In this document: in pieces, positions 35,717-45,405 of the stretch | Layout of the letters: every line of letters starts with the position of its first letter | How positions within the stretch are numbered: position 1 is the stretch's first letter | Assembly (NCBI GenBank): GCA_024401555.1 | Contig: JAKSKV010000027.1 | Location: 1-45,546, forward strand | Origin: Paludibacteraceae bacterium | Lineage (GTDB): Bacteria; Bacteroidota; Bacteroidia; Bacteroidales; Paludibacteraceae | DNA: 45,546 nucleotides | Direction: 5' to 3' | The notes under the pieces: generated by a model | The model's database searches: none | What the model was told of the DNA's origin: nothing | The model's input: the letters and a program-made list of their open reading frames with translations, nothing else | Translations under genes and position numbers: made by a program

Positions 35717-38152
35717 ATGAAGAAAAAGATTGAAAATATTTTATTAGGTGTAGAAGGTGGAAATGAGGAGGGTGCTGAATTTTTGCCTTTAATCACAGAT
35801 GGAGATCCTAACTTTGTCTATTCCGTTGGCGAAGATGAGAGTCTTCCTCTTCTTCCTCTTCGTAATGTGGTGTTATTTCCTGATGTTGTATTGCCAGTGT
35901 CATTGGGGCGTAAACGTTCCCTCAATGCCGTCAAGAGTGCATATAAGAATAATGACTATTTGGTAGCCTTTACGCAAAAGGACGCCAGAGTTGATTCGCC
36001 TACCATGACCGATTTGTTTGAGGTAGGTTGTTTGGCTCAAGTGATGAAGATCATCGAATTGCCGGATGGTTCCACCACGGCGCTTCTTCAGGGTAAACAT
36101 CGCGTGAAGTTGACAAATTTCATGGAAGAGAGATCTTTCTACAAAGGTACGGTAGTGGCTCATCCAGAGACAAAGGATGAAACGATGACGCATCGTGAGT
36201 TTACCGCTTTGTTGGAGTCTGTGAAGGATGTGTGTCTGAAGATCGTCAAGGGATCCAGTTCCATTCCGAACGGATTGGCATTCGCTATCAAGAACATTGA
36301 GGGATCCGTTCCTTTGGTTAACTTCGTGGCGGCTAATTTCAATATTCCGGTAGATGACCGTCAACGACTATTGGAGTTGACAAAGATAAATGAGAGAGCC
36401 TACTCCTTGTTGTTCCTTTTGAACGACGAGTTACAATTGATACAGGTGAAGCAAACCATCCAATCCAGAACACAGGAGGCCATCGATAAGCAGCAGAAAG
36501 AGTACTATCTTCAGCAGCAGATTAAGGCCATCCAGGATGAGATGGGAGATAATTCATCCCGTGATATTGAGAAAATCAAAGAGAAGGCAAAGGGCAGAAA
36601 GTGGTCTAATGAAGTCAAAGAGATCTTTGAATCCGAACTCGCCAAATTGGAACGTACCCCTACGACATCACACGATTATGGTGTCCAATTGAATTATGTG
36701 GAGACCATCGTGAATTTGCCTTGGGGCATTTATACCAAGGATAGCCACTCTATCAAAAAGGCGAAGGCCGTTTTGGATCGTGACCATTTCGGTATGGAGC
36801 AGGTCAAGGATCGTATCTTAGAGCATTTGGCAGTCATGAAATTGAAGGGTGATATGAAGTCACCGATCATTTGCTTGTATGGTCCTCCGGGAGTGGGTAA
36901 GACCTCCTTGGGCAAATCCATTGCCGAAGCATTGAACCGTAAGTATGTGCGTGTCTCGTTAGGAGGTCTTCATGACGAGGCGGAAATCCGAGGACATCGT
37001 CGTACCTATATCGGTGCGATGCCAGGACGTATTATTCAAGGTCTTCAACGCGCTGACTCCTCCAATCCGGTCTTTATATTGGATGAGATCGACAAGGTGT
37101 TCAACGATGTGAAAGGTGATCCTGAATCAGCCTTGTTGGAGGTGTTGGATCCTGAGCAGAACGCCGCGTTCCACGATAATTTCTTGGATATCGACTACGA
37201 TCTTTCCCGTGTTATGTTCATTGCCACCGCTAATAATATTAATTCCATCTCCAAACCATTGTTGGATCGTATGGAGTTGATTGATGTGAATGGATATATT
37301 ACAGAAGAGAAGATTCAGATTGCGCTTCGTCATCTGATTCCTAACGCTTTGGAGAAACATGGAATGACGGCTGAGCAGGTCTCGTTCCCGGAAAAGACGG
37401 TTGAAAAGATCATCACCTCATATACCAGAGAGTCTGGTGTCCGTGAATTGGACAAGCAGATCACCAAGGTGTTGCGTAAGATCGCCTATAAGATGGCGAT
37501 GAAGAGCGAATACAATGTTGTTGTGTCAGAGGCTGATTTGGTGGAGTATCTGGGTGTGGAGAAGATCTCCCACGACGAGTACCAAGGAAATGATTATGCA
37601 GGTGTCGTGACTGGCTTGGCTTGGACGGCTGTGGGCGGTGAGATTCTCTACGTGGAGAGTGCCTTGAGTAAATCAAAGGCTCCGAAACTCACCATGACGG
37701 GAAGCTTGGGCGATGTGATGAAGGAGTCCGCGGTTTTGGCATTGGAGTACATTCATTGCCATGCGGAAGATTGGGATATCCCTGAGAATCTTTTCGAAGA
37801 GTATAGCGTTCATGTCCATGTTCCGGAGGGCGCTGTTCCTAAGGATGGTCCTTCTGCGGGTATCACGATGACGACCTCTTTGGTCTCTGCCTTCACGAAG
37901 CGAAAGGTGCGTAAGAATTTGGCTATGACAGGCGAGATTACCCTTCGAGGCAAGGTGCTTCCTGTGGGTGGTATCAGAGAGAAGATCTTAGCTGCAAAGC
38001 GTGCAGGTATCACGGATATCATTCTTTGCCAGGAGAACAAAAAGGATATTGACGAGATCAAACCAGACTATTTGGAGGGTTTGACGTTCCATTATGTGAA
38101 TAAGATCAGTGAGGTGATTGATTTCGCTCTCTTGGACGAGAAGGTGGAATAG
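35717..38152 (+). CDS. lon: ATP-dependent protease La (Lon)
   Basis: An 811-residue protease of standard LonA layout: N-terminal substrate domain ([20 protein letters not shown] from about 42), a coiled helical part with [19 protein letters not shown]-like repeats, an AAA+ module with Walker [10 protein letters not shown] (about 390) and [10 protein letters not shown], and a C-terminal protease domain with [11 protein letters not shown] (Ser near 713) and the catalytic Lys near 755 ([11 protein letters not shown]). The Ser-Lys pair is complete. It degrades misfolded and short-lived regulatory proteins in the cytoplasm. Transcribed alone between two terminators, with a palindrome in the leader that may control it. 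Confidence 0.97.
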   Translation: MKKKIENILLGVEGGNEEGAEFLPLITDGDPNFVYSVGEDESLPLLPLRNVVLFPDVVLPVSLGRKRSLNAVKSAYKNNDYLVAFTQKDARVDSPTMTDLFEVGCLAQVMKIIELPDGSTTALLQGKHRVKLTNFMEERSFYKGTVVAHPETKDETMTHREFTALLESVKDVCLKIVKGSSSIPNGLAFAIKNIEGSVPLVNFVAANFNIPVDDRQRLLELTKINERAYSLLFLLNDELQLIQVKQTIQSRTQEAIDKQQKEYYLQQQIKAIQDEMGDNSSRDIEKIKEKAKGRKWSNEVKEIFESELAKLERTPTTSHDYGVQLNYVETIVNLPWGIYTKDSHSIKKAKAVLDRDHFGMEQVKDRILEHLAVMKLKGDMKSPIICLYGPPGVGKTSLGKSIAEALNRKYVRVSLGGLHDEAEIRGHRRTYIGAMPGRIIQGLQRADSSNPVFILDEIDKVFNDVKGDPESALLEVLDPEQNAAFHDNFLDIDYDLSRVMFIATANNINSISKPLLDRMELIDVNGYITEEKIQIALRHLIPNALEKHGMTAEQVSFPEKTVEKIITSYTRESGVRELDKQITKVLRKIAYKMAMKSEYNVVVSEADLVEYLGVEKISHDEYQGNDYAGVVTGLAWTAVGGEILYVESALSKSKAPKLTMTGSLGDVMKESAVLALEYIHCHAEDWDIPENLFEEYSVHVHVPEGAVPKDGPSAGITMTTSLVSAFTKRKVRKNLAMTGEITLRGKVLPVGGIREKILAAKRAGITDIILCQENKKDIDEIKPDYLEGLTFHYVNKISEVIDFALLDEKVE

Positions 38153-38178
38153 TGCGATACACATTGTTTCAAAATAGG

Positions 38179-38204
38179 AAAGGGGCTTTTTAGCCCCTTT
38201 TTTT
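38179..38204. terminator. Bidirectional terminator between lon and coaE
   Basis: A perfect 9-bp stem AAAGGGGCT/AGCCCCTTT with a TTTT loop, flanked by A and T runs on opposite sides. It serves the convergent lon and coaE genes; the coaE stop codon touches its edge. Confidence 0.85.
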
Positions 38205-38784
38205 ATGCCATGCTGATCCGCTCTATGATCTCTTTTATTTGAGGTAGCAGCGGTCGGTTGCCGTCGTTGTCGATCACGAAGTGGGATCGTTTCACTTTCT
38301 CTTCCTGGTCCATCTGATTGACGATACGAGCATTGATCTGTTCTGCGGTCGCATGGTCTCTTGCCATACATCGCTCCACACGCGTTTGTAGGCTCGCTGT
38401 GACCGTAACGACATGGTCAACGTGCTTCTCCATGCCGCATTCGAAAAGTATCGCTGTCTCGCAGGCTACGACTTGAGCCTTTTGATTGTCGCACCAGTTT
38501 TTAAAATCATTGAAAACGGCAGGATGGATAACAGCATTAACCTGCTTAAGGAGTTGCTCGTCATTGAAAATGAGTTGAGCCATCCTCTTTTTGTCTAACC
38601 CTTCGTGGGTGTAGATGTCGTCACCCAATAGGCGTTTAAGTGCTTGCTTAAGGGATTCGTCGGTGGTGATGAGTCGTTTAGACGCACTGTCGGCATCGTA
38701 TGTTGGGATTCCTAAACAACGGAATACTTCAGAAACGACGCTCTTCCCACTTCCAATTCCTCCCGTGATTCCGAGACGTTTCAT
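38203..38784 (-). CDS. coaE: Dephospho-CoA kinase
   Basis: A 193-residue P-loop kinase for the last step of coenzyme A synthesis (phosphorylation of the 3'-hydroxyl of dephospho-CoA). GITGGIGSGKS (residues 5-15) is the Walker A; IPTYDADSASKRL holds the conserved Asp-Ala-Asp substrate motif. The lid region (VTASLQTRVERCMARD) and QMDQEEKVKRSHFVIDNDG C-terminal block fit the family. It is the last gene of the nusB-yajC-ybbR-coaE operon, starting 4 bp after the ybbR-like stop. Confidence 0.95.
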   Translation of the reverse strand: MKRLGITGGIGSGKSVVSEVFRCLGIPTYDADSASKRLITTDESLKQALKRLLGDDIYTHEGLDKKRMAQLIFNDEQLLKQVNAVIHPAVFNDFKNWCDNQKAQVVACETAILFECGMEKHVDHVVTVTASLQTRVERCMARDHATAEQINARIVNQMDQEEKVKRSHFVIDNDGNRPLLPQIKEIIERISMA

Positions 38785-38788
38785 ATGG

Positions 38789-39763
38789 TTAGTTGGTGCT
38801 TTTCTCTTCGATAATGTAATCGACAGACTCTGATTTAAGTTTTATGTTGAAAGCCTTGCTTGGGCTTTTTTGAATCTTAATCTTTAATTTGTCCTTGCCG
38901 CTGTTTTTCGCCTCTTTGTAATCCACCTCCAACGCAAAGGCTGAGGCGTCGATCTTCTCGTAATGGCTCAATCCAACTTGGTAGTTGATGGAGACAGAGG
39001 AGGGGAATATGCGTAGCACATAGCCGTGCGGCACGTTCTTAGGCGTGATAGGCACTTGGATACTTTTTTCCGTGAATTTCTCCGTGTTCACCTTGATGCT
39101 GATGATGGAGTCGGAGTATCTGACGTTCTTGATGCACTTCAGTTCCACCTGTTGGTTGAGCGTATCTTTGATATCCTCCAACACAATGTGTTCGGTGTAG
39201 ATGGTGTCGATTTCGCTAAGCTCCTTTTGTGGACCGTAAACGGTGATGTGGGAGGGTGAAACTTGTACGGAGTCGCACAAAGTGTATTGTTGGTGGATGT
39301 CTATGGTGGCGACTAATGCCACTGGCACCCTCTTCTTTTTCTGCTTTTCGATGGTTACCGGGATGATCTCTGGATAGACTCTTTTGATTTGAGATTCCAT
39401 CACGATTTTTTGGATTTGTCCCAAATAAGCTGCTGTAGAGACACTCTTTTTCCCTTTGGCGATTTCTCCAAGGTCGATCTCCAAGGTCTCTAACTCCCTG
39501 CCTAATCGGTATCTGATCAAATCACTTCCTCTTCCCTCAAGCGTCAATTTGAGGTGTTCGGGAAGTTCGTTGGTGACTACATAGTCTTTCGGTAAATTTA
39601 CATATTTCAAAGGCATCTCCACCGTGTCTTCCGTCACCTTCCTGAGTTCTTGGAGGGTCCATAGGGCAGTGGATAGGCATACGAAAAACAAAAAGACCAA
39701 AAGGTCTCTGTTTTGGAGAAACCTCTTGGCCTTTTCAATTATTTCTGAAAGATGTTCGTTCAT
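38789..39763 (-). CDS. YbbR-like (CdaR family) domain protein
   Basis: A 324-residue protein with one N-terminal membrane helix (about 21-38, LLVFLFFVCLSTALWTL) and an extracytoplasmic part of repeated YbbR-type beta units (for example PLKYVNLPKDYVV, PEHLKLTLEGRGSDL, VSPSHITVYGPQKELSEI). In Firmicutes CdaR regulates the diadenylate cyclase CdaA. No cdaA lies in this window, so that role is only a possibility. The gene overlaps the yajC stop by one base (TAATG), so translation is coupled. Its position in the nusB-yajC-coaE operon is widely kept in Bacteroidota. Confidence 0.85.
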   Translation of the reverse strand: MNEHLSEIIEKAKRFLQNRDLLVFLFFVCLSTALWTLQELRKVTEDTVEMPLKYVNLPKDYVVTNELPEHLKLTLEGRGSDLIRYRLGRELETLEIDLGEIAKGKKSVSTAAYLGQIQKIVMESQIKRVYPEIIPVTIEKQKKKRVPVALVATIDIHQQYTLCDSVQVSPSHITVYGPQKELSEIDTIYTEHIVLEDIKDTLNQQVELKCIKNVRYSDSIISIKVNTEKFTEKSIQVPITPKNVPHGYVLRIFPSSVSINYQVGLSHYEKIDASAFALEVDYKEAKNSGKDKLKIKIQKSPSKAFNIKLKSESVDYIIEEKSTN

Positions 39764-40089
39764 TATTTGGCGCTGTCGGTAGATGTGCCCTCTGAGAAGA
39801 TGGCGTTCTTGTCTACGGTGATGTTCACGTTGTTCGCAATCTCGATAACCATCACATTGTCATTGATGCTCTTCACCTTTCCGTGGATTCCGCCACTGGT
39901 GACGATCGCATCTCCTACAGCAATTTTGTTTCTCATCTCGTTGATCTCTTTTTGTCTCTTTTGTTGTGGTCTAATGAGGAAGAAATAGAATACAGCACCC
40001 ATTAAAACTAACATGAGGATAGAGGATGCGAAACCGCCTCCGGCTGGTACTTCTGCTTGTCCGAGAATTAAGTTCAAATACATATTCAT
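39763..40089 (-). CDS. yajC: Preprotein translocase subunit YajC
   Basis: A 108-residue protein with one membrane helix (about 24-40, SILMLVLMGAVFYFFLIRPQ) directly followed by the family hallmark RPQQKRQKE. A basic and small beta part (VGDAIVTSGGIHGKVKSIND) follows. YajC binds SecDF and supports Sec-dependent protein export. The N-terminal extension before the helix includes a short EVPAGGG linker. It lies in the same operon as nusB, 25 bp downstream of it, and overlaps the ybbR-like start. Confidence 0.95.
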   Translation of the reverse strand: MNMYLNLILGQAEVPAGGGFASSILMLVLMGAVFYFFLIRPQQKRQKEINEMRNKIAVGDAIVTSGGIHGKVKSINDNVMVIEIANNVNITVDKNAIFSEGTSTDSAK

Positions 40090-40114
40090 ATAATTTATAT
40101 TTTATTGTTTTGTT

Positions 40115-41101
40115 TTATTTCTTATAGGTGTTGGAGAATACCACCTTTTTCACCTTTTGAGAATCCACCAACTCTTTTGCGATGGCATCTAAGATTCCGT
40201 TGATGAACAAGCCGCTTTTCGCTGTGCTGTAGTTCTTCGCGATTTCGATGTACTCGTTGATGGAGACGTTCACAGGAATGGTAGGGAAGTTGCAGATCTC
40301 CGCTAATGCGGTCTGCATAACGATTGTGTCGAGATAAGCGATTCTATCCGCATCCCAGTTCTTGGTGCGTTCCGAGATGAGTTTACGGTAGTCGCTCTCG
40401 TCATAGATCGATTGCTTCAAAAGTTTCTTGGCGAACTCCAAATCCTCCTCGTCCTTGAATTGCGGCATAAGCTCTTGGTCTGCTCCTTGCGCCTCGTCGA
40501 AGTTGCGGATGGTCTTGGAGACGAAACTGATTACATCAGCCGCATCGTCGTTCCAATAGATGGACATATCCTCCAATTCGCGGCCCAAAGACTCGGAATC
40601 GGAAATGGTCTTACGGAGGATGGATCTCCAAATCTCCTTATCCTCGATGTAGTTGTTCTCTTTGGTCTCAAGATATTTTTGAAACTCCTCCAACTCTTTG
40701 ATTTGGTTGAACAACTCCTTGATGAGGTCATTTTGTTGCTCCTCGTATTGGATGGTCCAGAATAGTTCATTGCCCTCTACGATATCCGCCCAATCCACAT
40801 CGTGGTCGTTGAAATAGGTGAGCAAGGCATTGTTCTTTCTCAGTTGCTCGATGAAAAGGTTGTTGTTGAATTTGGAGATGTTCAAGCCTGCTGCGGCCTC
40901 CTTTTTCTCCATTCTTTTCGCGTAGTCGGCAATCTTGATGATAAGCAGAAAGAAGTAGTGGTAAAGTTCGTAAGTCTTATCCGTGCTCTCGATCAATTCA
41001 TTCTCCGCTGACTCCAACTCGATCGTCTCGTTCTCCTTGTTTTTATAGTAAGAATAAAGGATTTGGATCACCTTGATTCTTAGTAAAGATCTGTTTATCA
41101 T
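40115..41101 (-). CDS. nusB: Transcription antitermination protein NusB, long form
   Basis: A 328-residue protein, against about 140 for typical NusB. The first helix (SLLRIKVIQILYSYY) and the C-terminal 90 residues (WDADRIAYLDTIVMQTALAE, then PVNVSINEYIEIAKNYST and LFINGILDAI) match the two halves of the NusB fold. Between them lies about 190 residues of charged helical sequence. NusB with NusE binds boxA RNA and aids rRNA transcription. The long form is shared by Bacteroidota. First gene of the operon, with a TAATTTTG -7 box 25 bp before the start. Confidence 0.9.
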   Translation of the reverse strand: MINRSLLRIKVIQILYSYYKNKENETIELESAENELIESTDKTYELYHYFFLLIIKIADYAKRMEKKEAAAGLNISKFNNNLFIEQLRKNNALLTYFNDHDVDWADIVEGNELFWTIQYEEQQNDLIKELFNQIKELEEFQKYLETKENNYIEDKEIWRSILRKTISDSESLGRELEDMSIYWNDDAADVISFVSKTIRNFDEAQGADQELMPQFKDEEDLEFAKKLLKQSIYDESDYRKLISERTKNWDADRIAYLDTIVMQTALAEICNFPTIPVNVSINEYIEIAKNYSTAKSGLFINGILDAIAKELVDSQKVKKVVFSNTYKK

Positions 41102-41125
41102 TTTTCCTTCTTTTTATTAGTCGTG

Positions 41126-41133
41126 CAAAATTA
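41126..41133 (-). promoter_or_regulatory. -7 box for the nusB operon
   Basis: The minus strand reads TAATTTTG (plus-strand CAAAATTA), matching TAnnTTTG, between nusB and the PiT relic. No -33 TTTG is seen at 19 bp. Confidence 0.45.
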
Positions 41134-41176
41134 AACAAAATCCTTGTTTTTATCTTCTTTTTAATGTCAAATAATT

Positions 41177-41593
41177 TCATTGAAGGTCAGAATCAGGTTT
41201 TAATTCATATCTTCTCGGAGAGGAATCCATCTGTGGCGTTTCTGTAGGCGTCGATGACATCTCTTCTCCGTCAGATTGGCTACTGAGATCAACGCTGGTC
41301 TTCACCACATTTTTCGCTTTTTTTGAGAATATCAAAGATAGCACCATTATCGTTCCTGCAATTAGAAGGAATAGGATAGGGGTATGTGCGGTTTGTTGCA
41401 AAGCCTCCATACTGAAGGTGTTGACATCTCCGCCGCCTGCTTTTTGCCACTCGACATAGGAGTCTATACCGAATGTGTTGAATATATCTAGCAGGATCAC
41501 ATCCGTGACCATCACGCCGAGAAAGATGCACATCACTTCGTAGAAGGAGAAGTATTGCGGGGAGAAGATGCCGTGCCTTGCGACATCCATCAT
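41177..41593 (-). pseudogene. Relic of a PiT-family inorganic phosphate transporter
   Basis: A 138-residue frame that looks like two distant pieces of a Bacteroidales PiT transporter (about 700 or more residues) joined together. Residues 1-42 (MMDVARHGIFSPQYFSFYEV, then MCIFLGVMVTDVILLDIFNTF) match an early membrane region. From residue 44 on (DSYVEWQKAGGGD, TPILFLLIAGTIMVLSLIFS KKAKNV) the sequence matches a much later part. The substrate-binding helices between and the whole N-terminus are missing, and in-frame stops lie directly upstream. It could still be translated as a two-helix peptide, but transport is impossible. The junction is near 41460-41472. The identification rests on remembered family sequences. 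Confidence 0.65.
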
Positions 41594-41694
41594 ACATTTT
41601 TGTTACAAAATCGCCCCAAGCGCTCTCTTTTCATCAAATTGTAATAAGTTCGAAATATTTGTGTCATAATTTTGACGCCGTAATCGATAGAATT

Positions 41695-43377
41695 ATGGAC
41701 ACGATTTTGAATTTGCTCTCTTTGTTGGGCTCGTTGGGACTCTTCTTGTTTGGTATGAAAACAATGAGTGAAGGGTTGGAGAAACTTGCGGGTGAACGTC
41801 TTCGTAACATTTTGGCTGCGATGACAAAAAACCGCGTGATGGGTGTGTTGACCGGTATTACCGTTACGGCTCTGATCCAGTCCTCTTCCGCGACGACGGT
41901 GATGGTGGTTTCCTTTGTCAATGCGGGATTGATGACACTCTCCCAGGCGATAGGCGTAATTATGGGAGCCAATGTGGGTACTACGGTGACTGCGTGGATC
42001 ATCTCCGCCATTGGTTTTAAAGTGAATATCTCCGCCTTTGCGTTGCCTCTCTTGGCGTTTGGAATTCTCTTTGTGTTTGGCGGAAATTCTAAAAGGAAAT
42101 CTTTCGGAGAATTTATCTATGGCTTCTCCTTCTTGCTGATGGGACTTAGCTTCTTGCAGCACTCCGCGAATGATTTGGATATCGGTACCATGGTGGCGTC
42201 GTTGTTGGCCCGCGTGGCGGATGGCGGATTCTTGACGATCTTGTTGTTCGTGATCATTGGTGCGTTGGTTACCATGTTGGTGCAGGCCTCTGCCGCGACA
42301 ATGGCGATTACCCTGATGCTGTTTGATATGCAGATTTCAGGATTCGGCTTGGAACAGGCTGCCGCCTTGGCCATGGGACAGAATATCGGAACGACCATCA
42401 CCGCCTTCATCGCTTCGTTTACAGCCAATACACAAGCGCGCCGCGCCGCTTTGGCCCACATGTTCTTTAATGTGTTTGGTGTCCTTGTCGTTTTGGTGAT
42501 ATTCTATCCTTTCTGCGATGCGGTCAGCTGGTTTGTGGAGAGTGTGATGAAGGTTTCTGACAATGATTTGTATAAACTTTCCACCTTCCATACAGCGTTT
42601 AATATCTTCAACACGTTGTTGTTGATTGGTTTTGTCCACCAGATTGAACGTTTCGTCTGCCGTATTCTTCCAAGCAAGGAGGAGGCGGAGGAGCCAAGAC
42701 TCCGTTATGTGTCGGGAGGCCTTTTGTCAACGGCGGAACTCTCCATCTTTCAGGCTCGCAATGAAATCGGCGTGATGGCCGAGCGATGCCATAGGATGTT
42801 GGGGATGGTCAACGAGGCGTTGACGGTGGAAAAGGATAGTGATTTTGAAAAAGTTTTCAAAAGGGTGGAGCATTACGAGCAGATCACGGACAATATGGAG
42901 GATGAGATCGCGAACTATCTCCGTAGGGTGAGTGAAGGAAGACTCTCCGCCACTTCGAAAAATCAAATTACGCACATGCTCCGTGAGGTGGATGATTTGG
43001 AGTCGGTAGGCGACTCGATGTTCCACTTGGTCCGTACATTGGCACGAAAAAGAAAACACGAAGAAGCACCTTTCACGGAAGATCAGATGAAGAAGATCAA
43101 CGAGATGGTCGATTTGACGGACAAGGCGTTGTCTCAGCTCTATTTTATCGTGAAGCGTGATGAAAACACATCGGTTGACCTAACACCAAGTTATGCGGTG
43201 GAGGATGCTATCAACGCACTTCGGAAACAGTGTAGAAACGAAAATATAGAAGCTGTCAATTCCGGTGCGTACAGTTATCGATTGGGAACGTTCTATAATG
43301 ACTTCATCTCCGAATGTGAGAAAATTGGAGACTATGTGGTCAATGTGGTCCAGGATGCGGCGGCGATGAATGAATAA
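41695..43377 (+). CDS. Na/Pi cotransporter family protein with C-terminal PhoU-like domain
   Basis: A 560-residue protein. Two inverted Na_Pi_cotrans repeats in the membrane part carry the hallmark QSSSATT (near residue 62) and QASAATM motifs, each followed by a MGANVGTT or MGQNIGTT element. About 8-9 hydrophobic helices run to residue 325. The cytoplasmic C-terminal part (about 345-555) is helical with PhoU-like blocks (EHYEQITDNMEDEIANYL and YNDFISECEKIGDYVVNV). It should import phosphate with sodium, with PhoU sensing or gating. The ATG at 41695 is chosen because hydrophobic sequence typical of the family (LNLLSLLGSLGLFLFGMK) starts there. The relic of a different phosphate transporter is divergent, 102 bp away. 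Confidence 0.92.
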   Translation: MDTILNLLSLLGSLGLFLFGMKTMSEGLEKLAGERLRNILAAMTKNRVMGVLTGITVTALIQSSSATTVMVVSFVNAGLMTLSQAIGVIMGANVGTTVTAWIISAIGFKVNISAFALPLLAFGILFVFGGNSKRKSFGEFIYGFSFLLMGLSFLQHSANDLDIGTMVASLLARVADGGFLTILLFVIIGALVTMLVQASAATMAITLMLFDMQISGFGLEQAAALAMGQNIGTTITAFIASFTANTQARRAALAHMFFNVFGVLVVLVIFYPFCDAVSWFVESVMKVSDNDLYKLSTFHTAFNIFNTLLLIGFVHQIERFVCRILPSKEEAEEPRLRYVSGGLLSTAELSIFQARNEIGVMAERCHRMLGMVNEALTVEKDSDFEKVFKRVEHYEQITDNMEDEIANYLRRVSEGRLSATSKNQITHMLREVDDLESVGDSMFHLVRTLARKRKHEEAPFTEDQMKKINEMVDLTDKALSQLYFIVKRDENTSVDLTPSYAVEDAINALRKQCRNENIEAVNSGAYSYRLGTFYNDFISECEKIGDYVVNVVQDAAAMNE

Positions 43378-43470
43378 CAAATGGAGGGGCGATTCCCACT
43401 GAATCCTTCTTGGGTGTGTAATATCCCGCATTATTTATACTTTTACCGCAGAATTTAAAGCGATGGTTAT

Positions 43471-44187
43471 ATGGTGAAAGAAGAGGTGACTTCCAAAAAA
43501 ATATTAGTCGTCGATGACGAGCCGGATATTTGCGAGATCCTTCAATTCAATTTAGAGATGGAGGGATATACGGTAATGGTGTCGGATGGTCCTCTCCCTC
43601 TTGACGAGGATTTGCCCGATTTAATATTGTTGGATGTGATGATGACACCTATGTCCGGATTCGAGTGGGCGAAAGTGTTGAAGAGTAATCCTAGGACAGC
43701 CAATATCCCCATTATTTTCTGTACGGCGAAGGTGGAGGAGGAGGATACTTTGAGGGGATTTGCGTTGGGTTCCGATGACTATATCTGCAAGCCATTCCGC
43801 ATATCGGAGGTGAAGGCGAGGGTAAAGGCGGTACTGCACCGCTCCTCTATGAATCAGCAACCGATAACCCGCGAAACGCAGTCGCTTAATCAGGAGAACT
43901 GGGTGGTGTTTGACACGCTTCGAATGGACTTGGACCGCAAGGAGTGCTTTGTGGATGGCGAGGAGGTGACGTTCACGAAGTTGGAATTCAAGATGTTGGC
44001 GCTATTGGTTTCTCATCCGGGCCGGGTGTTCTCAAGGGAGGAAATCCTGATGGATGTGTGGCCAGATAACACGGTCGTATTGGATCGAACCGTGGATGTG
44101 AATGTGACGCGTGTCAGGAAAAAGATTGGCCGTTATGGTGATTGTATTCGTACCAAGTTTGGATTCGGTTATATGTTCCAACCCTAA
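43471..44187 (+). CDS. OmpR/PhoB-family response regulator
   Basis: A 238-residue two-component regulator. The receiver domain has the acidic pair (VVDDEPD), the phospho-acceptor Asp55 (LILLDVMM), Thr85 and Lys107 (CKPF). The C-terminal winged helix (about 140-236) has FTKLEFKMLALLVSHPGRVFS and the DNA-recognition region VDVNVTRVRKKIG. It probably activates phosphate-starvation genes, given the phosphate transporter upstream and a PhoR-like kinase 12 bp downstream. That assignment is inferred from context, and no Pho box is recognised by eye. It begins 93 bp after the transporter stop. Confidence 0.9.
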   Translation: MVKEEVTSKKILVVDDEPDICEILQFNLEMEGYTVMVSDGPLPLDEDLPDLILLDVMMTPMSGFEWAKVLKSNPRTANIPIIFCTAKVEEEDTLRGFALGSDDYICKPFRISEVKARVKAVLHRSSMNQQPITRETQSLNQENWVVFDTLRMDLDRKECFVDGEEVTFTKLEFKMLALLVSHPGRVFSREEILMDVWPDNTVVLDRTVDVNVTRVRKKIGRYGDCIRTKFGFGYMFQP

Positions 44188-44199
44188 AATGACGCGGAA

Positions 44200-45405
44200 A
44201 TGACGAAGAAGAATTTCCTCAATAATATTTTTGTGACGGCTACGATTGTGGCTACGGTTTTCACGCTCTGTTTTGGTATCTACGAATACCGAAGAGAGCA
44301 CGCTTTCCGTTGTGATATCCTCCATGCGAAGTTGCAATTGAATAACTTTACGAGAAAGGATTCCACTATCCGTGTTACGGTAATAGATACGTTGGGAAAT
44401 GTCGTATATGATAATTTTGAGGCGAATGTGCAAAGCATGGGCAATCACTTGCATCGCAAAGAGGTGATAGATGCATTGCAAAATGGTTCTGGTTACGATA
44501 TAAAAAGAGCCTCCGCCACCAATGGCGAAAACTACTTTTACTCCGCGACCTATTTCCCGGAAAGAGGAGAGATTGTCCGTTCGTCGGTTCCTTATACAGC
44601 CCCGTTGACTGCAAGCTTGGAACGTGATTATACATTCTTTTATTATACGATGGGCATCATCGCCTTGATTGTCATTGTCATCTATCTACGCTATCGTCTG
44701 GGGAAGAGTGAGAAGGAGAAACTTCGGATAAAGAGACAGTTGACGGAAAACGCCGCCCATGAGCTGAAAACGCCGGCCGCGACAATTCATGGCTATTTGG
44801 AGACGCTGATGAGTAACCCGGATATCTCGGAAAGCAAACGGAACGAATTTATTGAGCGTTGTTTTAACCAAAGTGTGCGAATGAGCCGGTTGCTGTCAGA
44901 TATGAATATGTTGACTCGTCTGGATGAGGCGCAGATCAATCGTCCCTCCACGATGGTGGACGTTACGCGTGTTACCCGGCAGATCGTCTCAGAAACACAA
45001 AGTGCTTTTGAGGAGAAAAACATCCTCGTCACGCTACGTATGGATGAAGAGATTATGCTAAAAGGCGATGAATCGTTGATCTATTCGATGATTCGAAACA
45101 TTTTTGACAATGTCCTGTTTCATGCGGTGGGGGCCACACGGTTTGATGTCTCCATGTCCGTTTCGTCGGGGAAAAAGATGCGTTTTGTCTTCTCTGATAA
45201 TGGCGTAGGTGTTTCTTCGGAACATTTATCACATATCTTCGAAAGATTTTATCGTTTGGACAAGGGTCGTAGCCGACGATTGGGCGGCACTGGCTTGGGA
45301 TTGGCGATTGTAAAAAACATTGTCCATCAATACGACGGTTCCATTAATGCTTTACCGACCGAAGGCGGTGGCCTTACCCTTGTGTTAGAGTTTCACGAAG
45401 AGTGA
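44200..45405 (+). CDS. Sensor histidine kinase, PhoR-like
   Basis: A 401-residue membrane kinase. Two helices (about 9-27 and 146-163) enclose a periplasmic sensor of about 115 residues. The dimerisation/phospho-acceptor helix follows directly (ENAAHELKTPAATIHGYLE, His187), without a HAMP or PAS domain. The ATPase part has the N box with Asn304 (RNIFDN), G1 DNGVGV (333-338), F box FERFYRLDKGRSR and G2 GGTGLGLAIV. All catalytic boxes are intact. It forms an operon with the regulator. In Bacteroidota this layout is typical of the PhoR-type pair. The last 140 bases after it hold no gene I can support. Confidence 0.92.
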   Translation: MTKKNFLNNIFVTATIVATVFTLCFGIYEYRREHAFRCDILHAKLQLNNFTRKDSTIRVTVIDTLGNVVYDNFEANVQSMGNHLHRKEVIDALQNGSGYDIKRASATNGENYFYSATYFPERGEIVRSSVPYTAPLTASLERDYTFFYYTMGIIALIVIVIYLRYRLGKSEKEKLRIKRQLTENAAHELKTPAATIHGYLETLMSNPDISESKRNEFIERCFNQSVRMSRLLSDMNMLTRLDEAQINRPSTMVDVTRVTRQIVSETQSAFEEKNILVTLRMDEEIMLKGDESLIYSMIRNIFDNVLFHAVGATRFDVSMSVSSGKKMRFVFSDNGVGVSSEHLSHIFERFYRLDKGRSRRLGGTGLGLAIVKNIVHQYDGSINALPTEGGGLTLVLEFHEE

